Source of the DNA: Aldehydirespirator sp965221605
GTDB taxonomy: Bacteria > Actinomycetota > Acidimicrobiia > Acidimicrobiales > Aldehydirespiratoraceae
Direction: 5' to 3'
NCBI GenBank assembly: GCA_965221605.1
Contig: CBDCSK010000014.1
Span: 558,001-622,000 of the forward strand
Length of the DNA stretch: 64,000 nt
Below are positions 55,673-63,620 of this stretch, piece after piece (the stretch's first letter is position 1; every line of letters begins with the position of its first letter). Below the pieces are notes generated by a model. It searched no databases, was not told the DNA's origin, and worked only from the letters and a program-made list of their open reading frames with translations. A program made the position numbers and the translations under genes.

Positions 55673-57292
55673 CCTGAATCCACCGATGGGCTGGTCGGGG
55701 TGGGCTGGTCGGGGTGTTTGTGGGGGTGTTTGGCTGGTTGGGGTGCGGCGGGTGTTGTTGGGGCGTGTTGGGCCGGCGGTTGGGACTGGGCTGGTTTGTG
55801 GCGCTCAGGGGGGTGTGTTCTGGGTGGCGCCGGGCCCGGGGCTGGGGGTTCAGATGAGTTGGGGGAGGTTGCGGGTGTGTGTGAGCGCGGCGGTGAATTG
55901 GTGTGCCCAGGGCCAGTTGAGCGGGAGGCGGAGTTTGTGTCGGTGGCTGTGGTTGACGAGGCGTCCGGGCACGGCGAGCAGCCGCCGGCGGACGGTGGCG
56001 GCTGCGGTGAGCCGTTCGGGGTGCTGTGTGTGTCCGAGTCGTGCGGTCCAGCGGGTGAGGTTGTGGGCCAGCACGGCGCAGGCGAGGTGGGCGGCGTTGG
56101 CGAAGAACCTTCCGGAGGGGCAGTGGGCGAGGCCGTTGTCTTTGAGGTCTCTGATGGCGAGCTCGACTCGGGCGTGGCCGCGGTGGTAGGCGTCGGCGGT
56201 TTCGGTGTCGAGGTCGTCTCTGTTCGTGATGAACGCGTGGTGGCGCCAGTCGGGCCACAGCTCGCGTTGGGGGCCTTCTGGGAGTCGGGTGCGGCGCACC
56301 ACGAGGCGCAGCTTTCGGGGGCCACAGGGGTCGCGGCGGCTCGTTGTGATGGCGCACTCGGCGACCTGGGCTTCCCCGTCGGGGTAGGCGATCGGCGTCC
56401 AGGCGGTCTCGTCGATGCCGTCGATGGCTGCTTTGACTTTGGCGTTCTGTGGGATCGTGACCGACCAGCGGGCGTTGTATGTGTCGAGCTTTGCGATCAG
56501 CGCGTAGGAGAAGAACCCGGCGTCGGCGCGCACGGTGAGCTTCGTGCCCGGCGCGAGGCGTCCGAGGCGGGCCAGGGTCTCCGCGGCGAAGCGGACATGG
56601 CCGCGCTGGGAGGACCCCGACCGCATCCTGGCGTGGAGCACCTCGCCGGTGTCGTCCCGGGTCGCCGCCAGCGGGTGGTAGCCCCAAACCTTGGTGTGGC
56701 CGTAGGCCGCGCCCTGCTTGGACTTGCCGTGGACCTCACAGACCGTGGAGTCCAGATCCACCGTCATCTCCGCCGCTGCCGGCGCCGCGCCCGAAGACCA
56801 CGCCCGGCTGAGCGCCAGCTCCAGGGCGCGGTCGAACTGGCGCACATGGCCCCAGGTGAAGGACCGCAGCCACGTCCCCAACGTCGACGGCGCCGCAGGC
56901 TCAAAGCCCAGCACCGCCGAAGCGGACCCGGCCCGCAGCCTGTCGGCGTCGCCGATGAACGAGCCGCCCACCAGCATCGACGCCACCACCGACAGCGCCT
57001 TCGCCCCGGACCCACGGCCCGCCGCGGGCGGGCGCACCGCATCGTCGATGAGCGCCTCCAAACCCAGCCGGCCCATCACCGTGCCCGCCAACAGCAGCCC
57101 CGCATCGGCCACCAGCGAAGCGTCGTCGAACACCGCCTCGATCCCGTCGATACCACCCGCTACGCTGCTCACAGGAAGTGCCTCCTCACATGGCCAGAAT
57201 CACTGTTGACTCAAACAGCATTCTCCCATGTCAGGAGGCCTTTCCGGTGGACGCGCCAACCCCACAAACCTCACCGCGCCGGTGGATCCAGG
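55673..57292. mobile_element. IS1380-family insertion sequence, complete, 1620 bp
   Basis: The left end reads CCTGAATCCACCG and the complement of the right end CCTGGATCCACCG: 13-base terminal repeats with one mismatch. CTAAG flanks both sides (55668-55672 and 57293-57297) as a 5-base target duplication. One transposase gene lies inside on the minus strand, with a 180-base G/T-rich tail (plus strand) at the left end. Confidence 0.92.
55850..57172 (-). CDS. IS1380-family transposase
   Basis: A 440-residue DDE transposase. The first Asp lies in MTVDLDSTVCEVHGKSKQGA, the second in LTVRADAGFFSYAL and the Glu in HARVELAIRDLKDNGLAHCP, all typical of IS1380. The frame is intact. A short spacer separates its start from the right terminal repeat, where its promoter should lie. 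Confidence 0.92.
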   Translation of the reverse strand: MSSVAGGIDGIEAVFDDASLVADAGLLLAGTVMGRLGLEALIDDAVRPPAAGRGSGAKALSVVASMLVGGSFIGDADRLRAGSASAVLGFEPAAPSTLGTWLRSFTWGHVRQFDRALELALSRAWSSGAAPAAAEMTVDLDSTVCEVHGKSKQGAAYGHTKVWGYHPLAATRDDTGEVLHARMRSGSSQRGHVRFAAETLARLGRLAPGTKLTVRADAGFFSYALIAKLDTYNARWSVTIPQNAKVKAAIDGIDETAWTPIAYPDGEAQVAECAITTSRRDPCGPRKLRLVVRRTRLPEGPQRELWPDWRHHAFITNRDDLDTETADAYHRGHARVELAIRDLKDNGLAHCPSGRFFANAAHLACAVLAHNLTRWTARLGHTQHPERLTAAATVRRRLLAVPGRLVNHSHRHKLRLPLNWPWAHQFTAALTHTRNLPQLI

Positions 57293-57306
57293 CTAAGGAA
57301 GGCTCG

Positions 57307-57337
57307 GAGCCGAGGGCCTGACCCGAGTCCTCGGCTC
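57307..57337. terminator. hairpin after the IS1380 right flank
   Basis: GAGCCGAGG (57307-57315) pairs with CCTCGGCTC (57329-57337). It probably belonged to the 3' end of the surface-protein gene at 53445 before IS1380 was inserted. Confidence 0.5.
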
Positions 57338-57366
57338 TACCCCCTCCCTTCTAGTACCACCAACCC

Positions 57367-57402
57367 CGAGGAGGCCCCCGCAAGTGTGCGGGGGCCTCCT
57401 CG
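57367..57402. terminator. strong GC hairpin, probable bidirectional terminator
   Basis: CGAGGAGGCCCCCGCA pairs perfectly with TGCGGGGGCCTCCTCG across a 4-base loop (AGTG): a 16-bp stem without a clear U tract. It lies between the surface gene/IS1380 and the convergent relE-like pseudogene. Confidence 0.7.
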
Positions 57403-57496
57403 CGTCCCAGCGCACGCTCAACCCCCAACGTCTGCGACCTAGGCGACCTGCGATCGACCATCTCCCAGACGGCGCTGGAGGGCCTGAGCCGCTGAT

Positions 57497-57843
57497 CTAC
57501 AGGCTCCGGTAGGTGCGCTCGTCCCGTCTCGCGACTCGCAGCACCATCAGCAGCCGCTCGTCGTCGTGGACTTCGTAGATGATCCGGTACCGACCGGCCC
57601 TGACGCGCCAGACCGCGGTGAATCCCGTCAACTTCACACTGCCCGCAGGACGAGGATCACCGACCAGGCTGCGGAGCGACCTCCGAACCAGGCGGATGTC
57701 CCCTGGCGCGAGTCGTGGCCCAGGCGGCGCTCCAGGGCCGCCCCGACCTGCGACCTCCGAACCAGGCGGATGTCGCCTGGCGCGAGTCTCCGGGCCTGAC
57801 GCTGGGCGGCCGGCGACAGCTCGACTCGATATGGCTCCGACAA
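57497..57843 (-). pseudogene. RelE/ParE-type toxin gene disrupted by a 74-bp insertion
   Basis: Read from TTG 57843 the frame gives SEPYRVELSPAAQRQARRL then APGDIRLVRRS, but ends early at 57634. The rest (DPRPAGSVKLTGFTAVWRVR, then AGRYRIIYEVHDD, MVLRVARRDERTYRSL) is in another frame. A 37-base block (57751-57787) is repeated at 57677-57713; removing one block and the 37 bases between them (74 bases) restores a perfect 90-residue RelE-type protein. The toxin is thus inactivated while its antitoxin gene is intact. Confidence 0.8.
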
Positions 57844-58077
57844 TCAGCGCGAGCCCTTCGAGAGCTCGTCGAAGAACGCCTCGAACTCAGCGCCGCCGTG
57901 CTCGGCCGCCTCAGCGCGGGCCCGCTCGATAGCGGCACGGTCGGCGTCGTCCATCGCTGCGTCAGCCAACCAGGACACGATGGCCTCGTTCACCAGCTCA
58001 TCGACGGGCATGCCCCTGCGGTCGGCTGCTGCTTCAAGGGCGCAGTACAGACCGTCGTCCACGGTCGTCGTCCTCAT
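57844..58077 (-). CDS. antitoxin of the disrupted RelE-type pair
   Basis: A 77-residue protein with an RHH-like N-terminus (MRTTTVDDGLYCALEAAADR, then GMPVDELVNEAIVSWL) and an acidic helical tail (FEAFFDELSKGSR), as expected for an antitoxin that wraps the toxin. Its stop directly abuts the toxin start. With the toxin gene broken it is an orphan, unless it counteracts a related toxin elsewhere. Confidence 0.75.
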   Translation of the reverse strand: MRTTTVDDGLYCALEAAADRRGMPVDELVNEAIVSWLADAAMDDADRAAIERARAEAAEHGGAEFEAFFDELSKGSR

Positions 58078-58358
58078 GGGCTGCTCCTTGCGGGCTGAAG
58101 GCCTCGGCAGGAGGCCGGGACGCTACACGGGGGCACATCACGTTCACGGTGCCGCGATGAGCGTAGCCCACCGCCGCGCCCGGGCCAACGAGCCGAACTC
58201 GGTCGACCTCTTTGGGCGGCGTGGACAGAGGACCGGGGAAGCTCTCTTGACGAGGCTCCTCGACAGGAGATCCTCAGCGGACGATTGCGGTCCCGGTAGT
58301 ACGACAGGGCGCCCGCCGATCCCCGGTTGACCCGGTGCTTGGCGGTCTCCGACACCAC

Positions 58359-58442
58359 TCAGCTCTCGAAGATCGGGCCGCGCAGTAGATCGGGCACGCG
58401 CTGGATCTCATCGACGACGGCGCCCTCGGGGAACTGGGCGGG
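58359..58442 (-). pseudogene. fragment of an AAA/DUF4143-type ATPase
   Basis: About 27 codons (HPAQFPEGAVVDEIQRVPDL ending at a TGA) match the Walker B region of AAA_14/DUF4143 ATPases (VDEIQR-P-LL). Stops bound it on both sides. The whole gap 58078-58537 seems to be decayed sequence; a second scrap, YSCPDCAVPTQRENEQV, lies next to it in another frame. No intact gene is visible in this gap. Confidence 0.4.
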
Positions 58443-58537
58443 GTGCCTGCGTCACTCGGCTCGCAATACCTGCTCGTTCTCGCGCTGCGTGGGGACGGCG
58501 CAGTCGGGGCAGCTGTATGCCTTCCCGGGCCGATGTC

Positions 58538-59077
58538 TCAGGGGAGGCGGAGCGGATCGCCGCACTTGAGGATTCTCAGCGGCACGCGCCTCTCACCGAA
58601 TCTCAAGGCCCCGAGCTTGTCTCCCAGCGAGCGTCGAAGCCTGTCCAGCTCCCTGCCTGCCACGATGCACGCTCCCGGACGTGGATCGAGGCCATCTTCT
58701 CGGTAGTGCTCGTGGAGCACCCGGAGCCCCTCGGATAGTTGCTCGATGGCCTCGCCGGCGTAGGCGGCGCCGCTCTTCAACTCCACGGCCCACAGCGGCG
58801 CGGTCGCCGCGACGACTGCCAGCACCGCGAAGTCGCACATCTTCGTGGTGCGGCCCTTCGAGACCCGCCGGTAGCCGGCGTCGTGGACATCCAGGCGAAG
58901 CCCGTGCGAGCAGTGGAGGTCATCGCCCGCCCGCACCCGTAATCGGCATGACTGTTCGACCAGGTCATCCCATGAGACCGGCTCGGCGCCGCAGTCGAGG
59001 AGCTGCGAGCTCAGATCGCAGACCTGGCACTCCGGATCCGAGCATCGAGACCCGGCGGCGTCGGACTGTGTCGGCAA
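58538..59077 (-). CDS. small Cys-rich protein with PD-(D/E)XK-like nuclease signature, partner of the AAA ATPase
   Basis: A 179-residue protein that I do not recognise as a named family. The N-terminus has CSDPECQVCDLSSQLLDC, a possible zinc site. The middle, KMCDFAVLAVV then PLWAVELKSG and AIEQLSEGL, has Asp82, Glu99-x-Lys101 and a following helix with Gln113: the order of a PD-(D/E)XK nuclease core. The TTG start directly abuts the stop of the ATPase gene, so the two are translationally coupled. A two-gene ATPase plus nuclease locus suggests a defence function. Confidence 0.55.
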   Translation of the reverse strand: MPTQSDAAGSRCSDPECQVCDLSSQLLDCGAEPVSWDDLVEQSCRLRVRAGDDLHCSHGLRLDVHDAGYRRVSKGRTTKMCDFAVLAVVAATAPLWAVELKSGAAYAGEAIEQLSEGLRVLHEHYREDGLDPRPGACIVAGRELDRLRRSLGDKLGALRFGERRVPLRILKCGDPLRLP

Positions 59078-60547
59078 CTACTGGATCCCGGCCTCGATCA
59101 GCTCATTTACGAGCCTGGCCGTCTCGTCGTACTGCGATCTCATCACGTCTGTGAAGGTCGACTCGTCCACTCCGTCCACCGCGTCGGGAACCGACGAGTG
59201 AGCGGTGCACCAGCCGTTCTCGCGGCGGAAGCGAAGCGCCCGCACCTTCGAGCGCTCGAGCTCTGGAAGGTGGTGCGACCTGGAGGCCTCTCCCGAGACG
59301 GACAGCTCGGCGAGCCTCATCATGTTGTTGAACTGGGTGACGAAGAAGTCCGAGTGGGTCGTCAGCACGACTCTCAGGCCGCTGTTGACCATTTCTGCCA
59401 GGAACGACGCCAGACGGATCTGCATCTCCGGGTGCAGGTGCGCCTCCGGCTCATCGATCGTCAGATGGTCGACGTACACGAATGGTGACTTCAGAACGAG
59501 CAGAAGTGGGGCCAACTCCGACAGCATCGACGATGCCCGGGCCATCGGGAACTGGCCTTCGGAGGTTCGTGCGACGATGACATCTTGGCCGTCGGACTTC
59601 TTGTCGATCCCGATCTCGGCCCGGATGTCTTGCTCGAACCTCCGAACGACGGAGGCATGCGGGGACTTGCGGCCCCGCCTAGCGAAGGTCTCGGGCACCT
59701 CGAGTATGAGCGATAGGAAGTCCGCGAGAGTTCCTGGCAGCGTCTCGATCCCGATAGGCCGGATGCCGGCCCTCGCTGACTGGCGCACCGCCGCGCCCGC
59801 GAGGACGTTGTGGCTCTGCATGATTCCCGTCCGGTCAGCGGGCAGGTGAATCGCCTGACGCGGCCATGATGCGAACAGCGCCCCTGGCACACTCAGCCAC
59901 CCTTGCTCCACCAACATGCGCCCGAGGTCGCGCGCCCGCAGGCCTGAGGGCCCTCTTACGGGCTGCAACCGGCGCAGGGCATGTCGTATCGGACCTGGGT
60001 CGAGCGCAGACGCCAGCCAGGCGTCAGCGGCGGGAGGCGTCGCCGTCACTCGGTCCGAGTCGAACCTGATCTCCACATCCCAGGCGGGCGCGGAACTCCG
60101 CACGCGGAGGTAGCAGTCGGAGGCGTGGCGGCTCCTAGTTCGGCGCCGCAGCCGCGAGGCCTCGGCGCCGAACGCATAGGCGATCGAGTCGCGAACAGTC
60201 GAACCGTAGAATGTCAAGGCCTCTGTCGCGGTCTCCGTCGCCCAGGCCCGGGTGTCGTCGTCGAGTTGAGGTGGCCCGATGTCGGAATCAGCGGCACGCT
60301 CGTCCGGACCATCCGACACCTCCCTCAGCCAATCCTGCAGCGAGGGCGGCACGTCTCCTGATCTCCGGCTCAGGTCCCAAGGTCTCGACGGCGTGGCGTC
60401 GAGCACGCGGTGCACCACCGTCGCAAGGAACGTCTTGCCGCTGTTGTTCTCGCCGATGAGCAGCACGAGGTCAGACAACTCCAACTCAGCCGACCGCAGC
60501 GGCCCGAGGTTCGAGATCTCCACCGTGATGCTCACGAAGCCCACCAT
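59078..60547 (-). CDS. AAA/OLD-like ABC-type ATPase
   Basis: A 489-residue ATPase. The N-terminus (ITVEISNLGPLRSAELELSD, then LIGENNSGKT at 32-39) and the C-terminal TIDEPEAHLHPEMQIRLA with VLTTHSDFFVTQFNN give a complete SMC-like nucleotide site of the AAA_15/OLD type. The middle 300 residues are divergent. Such ATPases act with nucleases or toxins in anti-phage systems (for example Gabija, PARIS and Septu), which are similar in logic but not in partner. It is divergent from surface-protein copy 2 with about 57 bases between them. Confidence 0.82.
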   Translation of the reverse strand: MVGFVSITVEISNLGPLRSAELELSDLVLLIGENNSGKTFLATVVHRVLDATPSRPWDLSRRSGDVPPSLQDWLREVSDGPDERAADSDIGPPQLDDDTRAWATETATEALTFYGSTVRDSIAYAFGAEASRLRRRTRSRHASDCYLRVRSSAPAWDVEIRFDSDRVTATPPAADAWLASALDPGPIRHALRRLQPVRGPSGLRARDLGRMLVEQGWLSVPGALFASWPRQAIHLPADRTGIMQSHNVLAGAAVRQSARAGIRPIGIETLPGTLADFLSLILEVPETFARRGRKSPHASVVRRFEQDIRAEIGIDKKSDGQDVIVARTSEGQFPMARASSMLSELAPLLLVLKSPFVYVDHLTIDEPEAHLHPEMQIRLASFLAEMVNSGLRVVLTTHSDFFVTQFNNMMRLAELSVSGEASRSHHLPELERSKVRALRFRRENGWCTAHSSVPDAVDGVDESTFTDVMRSQYDETARLVNELIEAGIQ

Positions 60548-60604
60548 ACCGGCGATCGCGCTAGCAGACCGCCAAGACGGCCACGAGTGGGCACTCGAAG
60601 AGAG

Positions 60605-61702
60605 ATGTCGTATCCCGGATCATTGCTGAGAACTCTCCTCAAGCCCTTGAGGCCGCGGTCGCTGCTGGCTCGGATCAAGCATGATTGGCGCTCGGGCTGG
60701 GCAGCGCTCGCCGCGGGCGCCTTGGTCGCCTCGCTCTTCGCAGTCGGGGCCGCCCCCGCGGCCGCGATCGACGAGGACTCCAAGCCCGATGCACTCGACG
60801 CCATAACCGGCCTCAACGGCGACTACGACCCCGGCGACATCACCGTGGCCGAGGGCGGCACCACCGTGTGGGCCTGGACCGGGGAGAACGGCGACAAGGT
60901 CGAGGACGGCGGCGACGGGCTCGCCCACGTCAACCTCACCGAGACCGCCCCGGTGACGGCTGACGCCGCCAAGATGACGAACGACATGGGCATGGGTGTT
61001 GTCCGGGCAGCGTTCGGCAGCACCGTTACCGTCACGATCCAGTTGGTCGACGCCGACGGCGGTGACGCTGGCCCACCTGAGGGTGGTGCGAGTTATCGTG
61101 TGGTCGTACGTAGCCAGGCTGACAACCAGAATGCGGCATCGGATGACCTCGCCGATCCTGAAAATCTGACTACGGGGGGCTCGTCGGTTTCGACGAATAT
61201 GTACCAGGTCGACGCCAGCGGCAAGGTGACGTTCACCGTTACGGCTGTTGATCCTGATTCCAACGACGACGATGACCCGGATACCGGATCTGTTGAGCGG
61301 GTGCGGGTGACCTACGTCGTGACCCAGGTGTCTGGGCCTCTTGCTGATCCTGCCGATCCCGGCTCAGGTCAAGCGGCGGTCACCGGCAGCACCGACACGG
61401 TCATGTTCTCGGACGGGCCGAGCGTGCCTAGAGGTGCTGCGGTAGCGGCATCGGCCGACTACCTCATGGCACCCACCAGCGGCTCAGCCAGCAATGTGGT
61501 CACCGTGACGATCACCGACCAGTACGGCAAGCCCATGCGGAACCAGATGGTGAGGCTGTCCTCGACCTACGCGCCGACCGGGGACAGGACTTCGGAGTTC
61601 CCGGTCGCCCGCCGGACTGACTCCTCCGGCACCGTCCGGATCGTGTACACCCTACACGGGCGCGGCCTCAGAAGAGACTGTCGTCGCACACATCGCCAAT
61701 GA
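60605..61702 (+). CDS. surface protein, copy 2: signal peptide fused directly to Ig-like domains, frameshifted at the end
   Basis: A 365-residue product with a complete signal peptide: basic n-region (RPRSLLARIKHDWRSGW) and the same core as copy 1 (ALVASLFAVGA). The mature part lacks the SLH domains and goes straight to the beta domains (GTTVWAWTGENGDKVEDGGD; VTVTITDQYGKPMRNQMVRL), which align with the second half of copy 1. Near the end an extra C in CCC (61650-61652) shifts the frame: the other frame reads YTYTGAASEETVVAHIANDD and stops at 61739 within the 50-bp dyad. Without a wall anchor it would be secreted, if made. Confidence 0.75.
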   Translation: MSYPGSLLRTLLKPLRPRSLLARIKHDWRSGWAALAAGALVASLFAVGAAPAAAIDEDSKPDALDAITGLNGDYDPGDITVAEGGTTVWAWTGENGDKVEDGGDGLAHVNLTETAPVTADAAKMTNDMGMGVVRAAFGSTVTVTIQLVDADGGDAGPPEGGASYRVVVRSQADNQNAASDDLADPENLTTGGSSVSTNMYQVDASGKVTFTVTAVDPDSNDDDDPDTGSVERVRVTYVVTQVSGPLADPADPGSGQAAVTGSTDTVMFSDGPSVPRGAAVAASADYLMAPTSGSASNVVTVTITDQYGKPMRNQMVRLSSTYAPTGDRTSEFPVARRTDSSGTVRIVYTLHGRGLRRDCRRTHRQ

Positions 61703-61734
61703 CGACGCGACCTTGGATGCCAGCAGACCACCAT

Positions 61735-61784
61735 TATGACATGTTCGTTCCTGTCTTGATAACCTGAAGGACGAATATGTCATA
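61735..61784. repeat. 50-bp dyad element, copy 1, overlapping the start of the AlbA_2 gene
   Basis: TATGACATGTTCGT (61735-61748) and ACGAATATGTCATA (61771-61784) are complements with one mismatch; a 22-base loop separates them. The right arm contains the ATG (61777) of the AlbA_2 gene. An equally long copy with conserved arms and a different loop lies at 63515. Confidence 0.75.
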
Positions 61785-63489
61785 TCCTCTCTTTCATCCC
61801 GCATGCAGCAGGGCCCCGGCACGGGACTTGAGCGCCGAACAGTTCGCTAAGGATTTCCCGGCCGAGAGCGAGCGCATCGAGTTCAAGGAGAGCGTTCCGC
61901 TCGATCAAATCGCTAACACGGCTGCGGCGTTTTCCAACACCGGCGGCGGAGTCATTCTGCTCGGTGTCTCCGACACAGGGCAGATCGTGGGCCTCTCACT
62001 CAGTAGCGACAAGGAGATTGAGATCCACAACCGGCTGGCTTCGGTCGCCGGGCTTGGTGACTACCGAGTCCACCGGCTCAAAGTGGAGGGCCGTGATCTT
62101 GCCGCCATCGGAGTGAACCGCCAACGAGACGGGTTCGCCCAGCTGAGCAACGGCCAGGTCAAGGAACGCCGCGGCGCGTCCAACCACACGCTCATGGGCG
62201 TCCAGCTCGCCGACTTCATCGCTCGCCGGTTCGTGCGCGCCCCGGAGGCGACCGCGACCGAGGCGGGTGCAGACCAGATAGAGCGTGACCTTGCGCTGCA
62301 ACTCGCGGCGGCCTGGGAATGGGACATCGCAGGCGATCAGGGCCTACTCATGCAACGGCTGCGGGACAACGCCTTCCTGATCGCTGCTGGCCATGACGAG
62401 CGCTTGAGCGTTGCTGGTGCCCTGTACCTGATCGCAGATCCGGGTCGGGTACTCGGCAAGGCCTACGTGGAGGTGTTCCGGTACCGCGACGACGGCCTCG
62501 ACTACGACCGGCGGGCCGAGTTCCGGGGTCCGCTCCCGGAGCAGGTTCGCAACGCCACGACGTTCGTTCTAGACGAACTCGGTTTCGATATGGCGATGTT
62601 GGGCGTTGACCGCCATGAGCTCCATCGGCTGCCTCGCCCCGCCCTTCGGGAGGTCATTGCCAACGCGGTCGCGCACCGCTCCTATGCGAGTACCGGCGAA
62701 GCGGTGCGAATCGAGATCCGCCCGGACCGGATCGTGGTGCGCTCCCCCGGGGCGCTGCCGGGTGGAGTCACGCTGGCCGACATCGCAGACAGGTCCGTGC
62801 CCCGCAACATCCTGGTCATCCGCACACTCCGTTTCTTCGGCGTCGCCGAGGACGCAGGGCGCGGTGTTGACCTCATGAAGCGGCACATGGCCTTGAACTT
62901 CATGGCACCGCCCCACTTCGAGGCAGACGACGCATCAGTGACAGTCACGCTGCCCCTCGGCTCAGAGGCCATTCCCGCAGAACGCGCGCTGCTCGCGCAG
63001 ATGCTGATGGTCGGGGACGGAGAATCGACTCGGCCGCATTCTGTCGGCGAGCGCGAATCGGGAGATCACGGCATGAGTCCGCAAGATGCGACACTCCTGA
63101 TCCACGCCATCAGGGGAAGAACGCTCACCAACGCGCGGGCGCGGGAACTGCTCGGAGTCGATGCCCGCGAGAGCCGGGCGACGCTCCAACGCCTTCGCGA
63201 TCGAGGCCTGCTAGAACAGCACGGCACCGACTCGGGATCTCTCTACAGCCTTCACTCCCGATTCGCCGGTCCCGATGGTGTCCGAACGCGACCACGGGAC
63301 TTCGTCGCCGAGGTGCTCGCGTTGTCGCGCGAGGGTCCGATCACCAATGCAAGCGTGCGAGCCCGAACGGGTCTCGATCGGGCAATGGCCGTGCGAATAC
63401 TCAACCGCCTGGTCGCCGAGGGCAAGCTGGAGCGACGGGGCTCCAAACGAGGCACACACTATGTCCTCGACAACGATTCTCGGGACTAG
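61777..63489 (+). CDS. AlbA_2-domain ATP-binding protein with GHKL-like and winged-helix domains
   Basis: A 570-residue protein. The N-terminus (ERIEFKESVPLDQIANTAAA then FSNTGGGVILLGV) is the AlbA_2 (Schlafen-like) domain. REVIANAVAHRSYASTGEAV and RNILVIRTLRFFGVAEDAGR match the HATPase_c_4 part often annotated as RecG-like. The C-terminal 140 residues are two winged-helix-like units (LTNARARELLGVDARESRAT; ITNASVRARTGLDRAMAVRI). This architecture is usual for putative transcription regulators. The start ATG lies in the arm of a 50-bp dyad, which suits autoregulation. Its first 15 residues resemble leader sequence, not domain. Confidence 0.82.
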   Translation: MSYPLFHPACSRAPARDLSAEQFAKDFPAESERIEFKESVPLDQIANTAAAFSNTGGGVILLGVSDTGQIVGLSLSSDKEIEIHNRLASVAGLGDYRVHRLKVEGRDLAAIGVNRQRDGFAQLSNGQVKERRGASNHTLMGVQLADFIARRFVRAPEATATEAGADQIERDLALQLAAAWEWDIAGDQGLLMQRLRDNAFLIAAGHDERLSVAGALYLIADPGRVLGKAYVEVFRYRDDGLDYDRRAEFRGPLPEQVRNATTFVLDELGFDMAMLGVDRHELHRLPRPALREVIANAVAHRSYASTGEAVRIEIRPDRIVVRSPGALPGGVTLADIADRSVPRNILVIRTLRFFGVAEDAGRGVDLMKRHMALNFMAPPHFEADDASVTVTLPLGSEAIPAERALLAQMLMVGDGESTRPHSVGERESGDHGMSPQDATLLIHAIRGRTLTNARARELLGVDARESRATLQRLRDRGLLEQHGTDSGSLYSLHSRFAGPDGVRTRPRDFVAEVLALSREGPITNASVRARTGLDRAMAVRILNRLVAEGKLERRGSKRGTHYVLDNDSRD

Positions 63490-63514
63490 CCACCATCGGG
63501 GTGGTTCGCGCAGC

Positions 63515-63564
63515 TATGAGATATTCGTTCGCCGAATAACCCAAGAGTGAACGTATATGTCATA
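63515..63564. repeat. 50-bp dyad element, copy 2, upstream of surface-protein copy 3
   Basis: TATGAGATATTCGTTC and GAACGTATATGTCATA match as an inverted repeat at 14 of 16 positions. Length and arm sequences are as in the copy at 61735, while the loop differs. The ATG of the right arm is followed at once by TCA TAA, so it opens no gene here. Confidence 0.75.
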
Positions 63565-63620
63565 AGCCTCTCGGGGCGGCCTCTCAGCCAATGTGTTGAA
63601 TAGCGATTCTCGCGTCCGCA

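Noticed and set aside
57566..58330. Several overlapping plus-strand frames opposite the relE-like pair
   Set aside because: Arg/Pro-rich shadows without ribosome sites or motifs; the minus-strand antitoxin/toxin reading explains the region.
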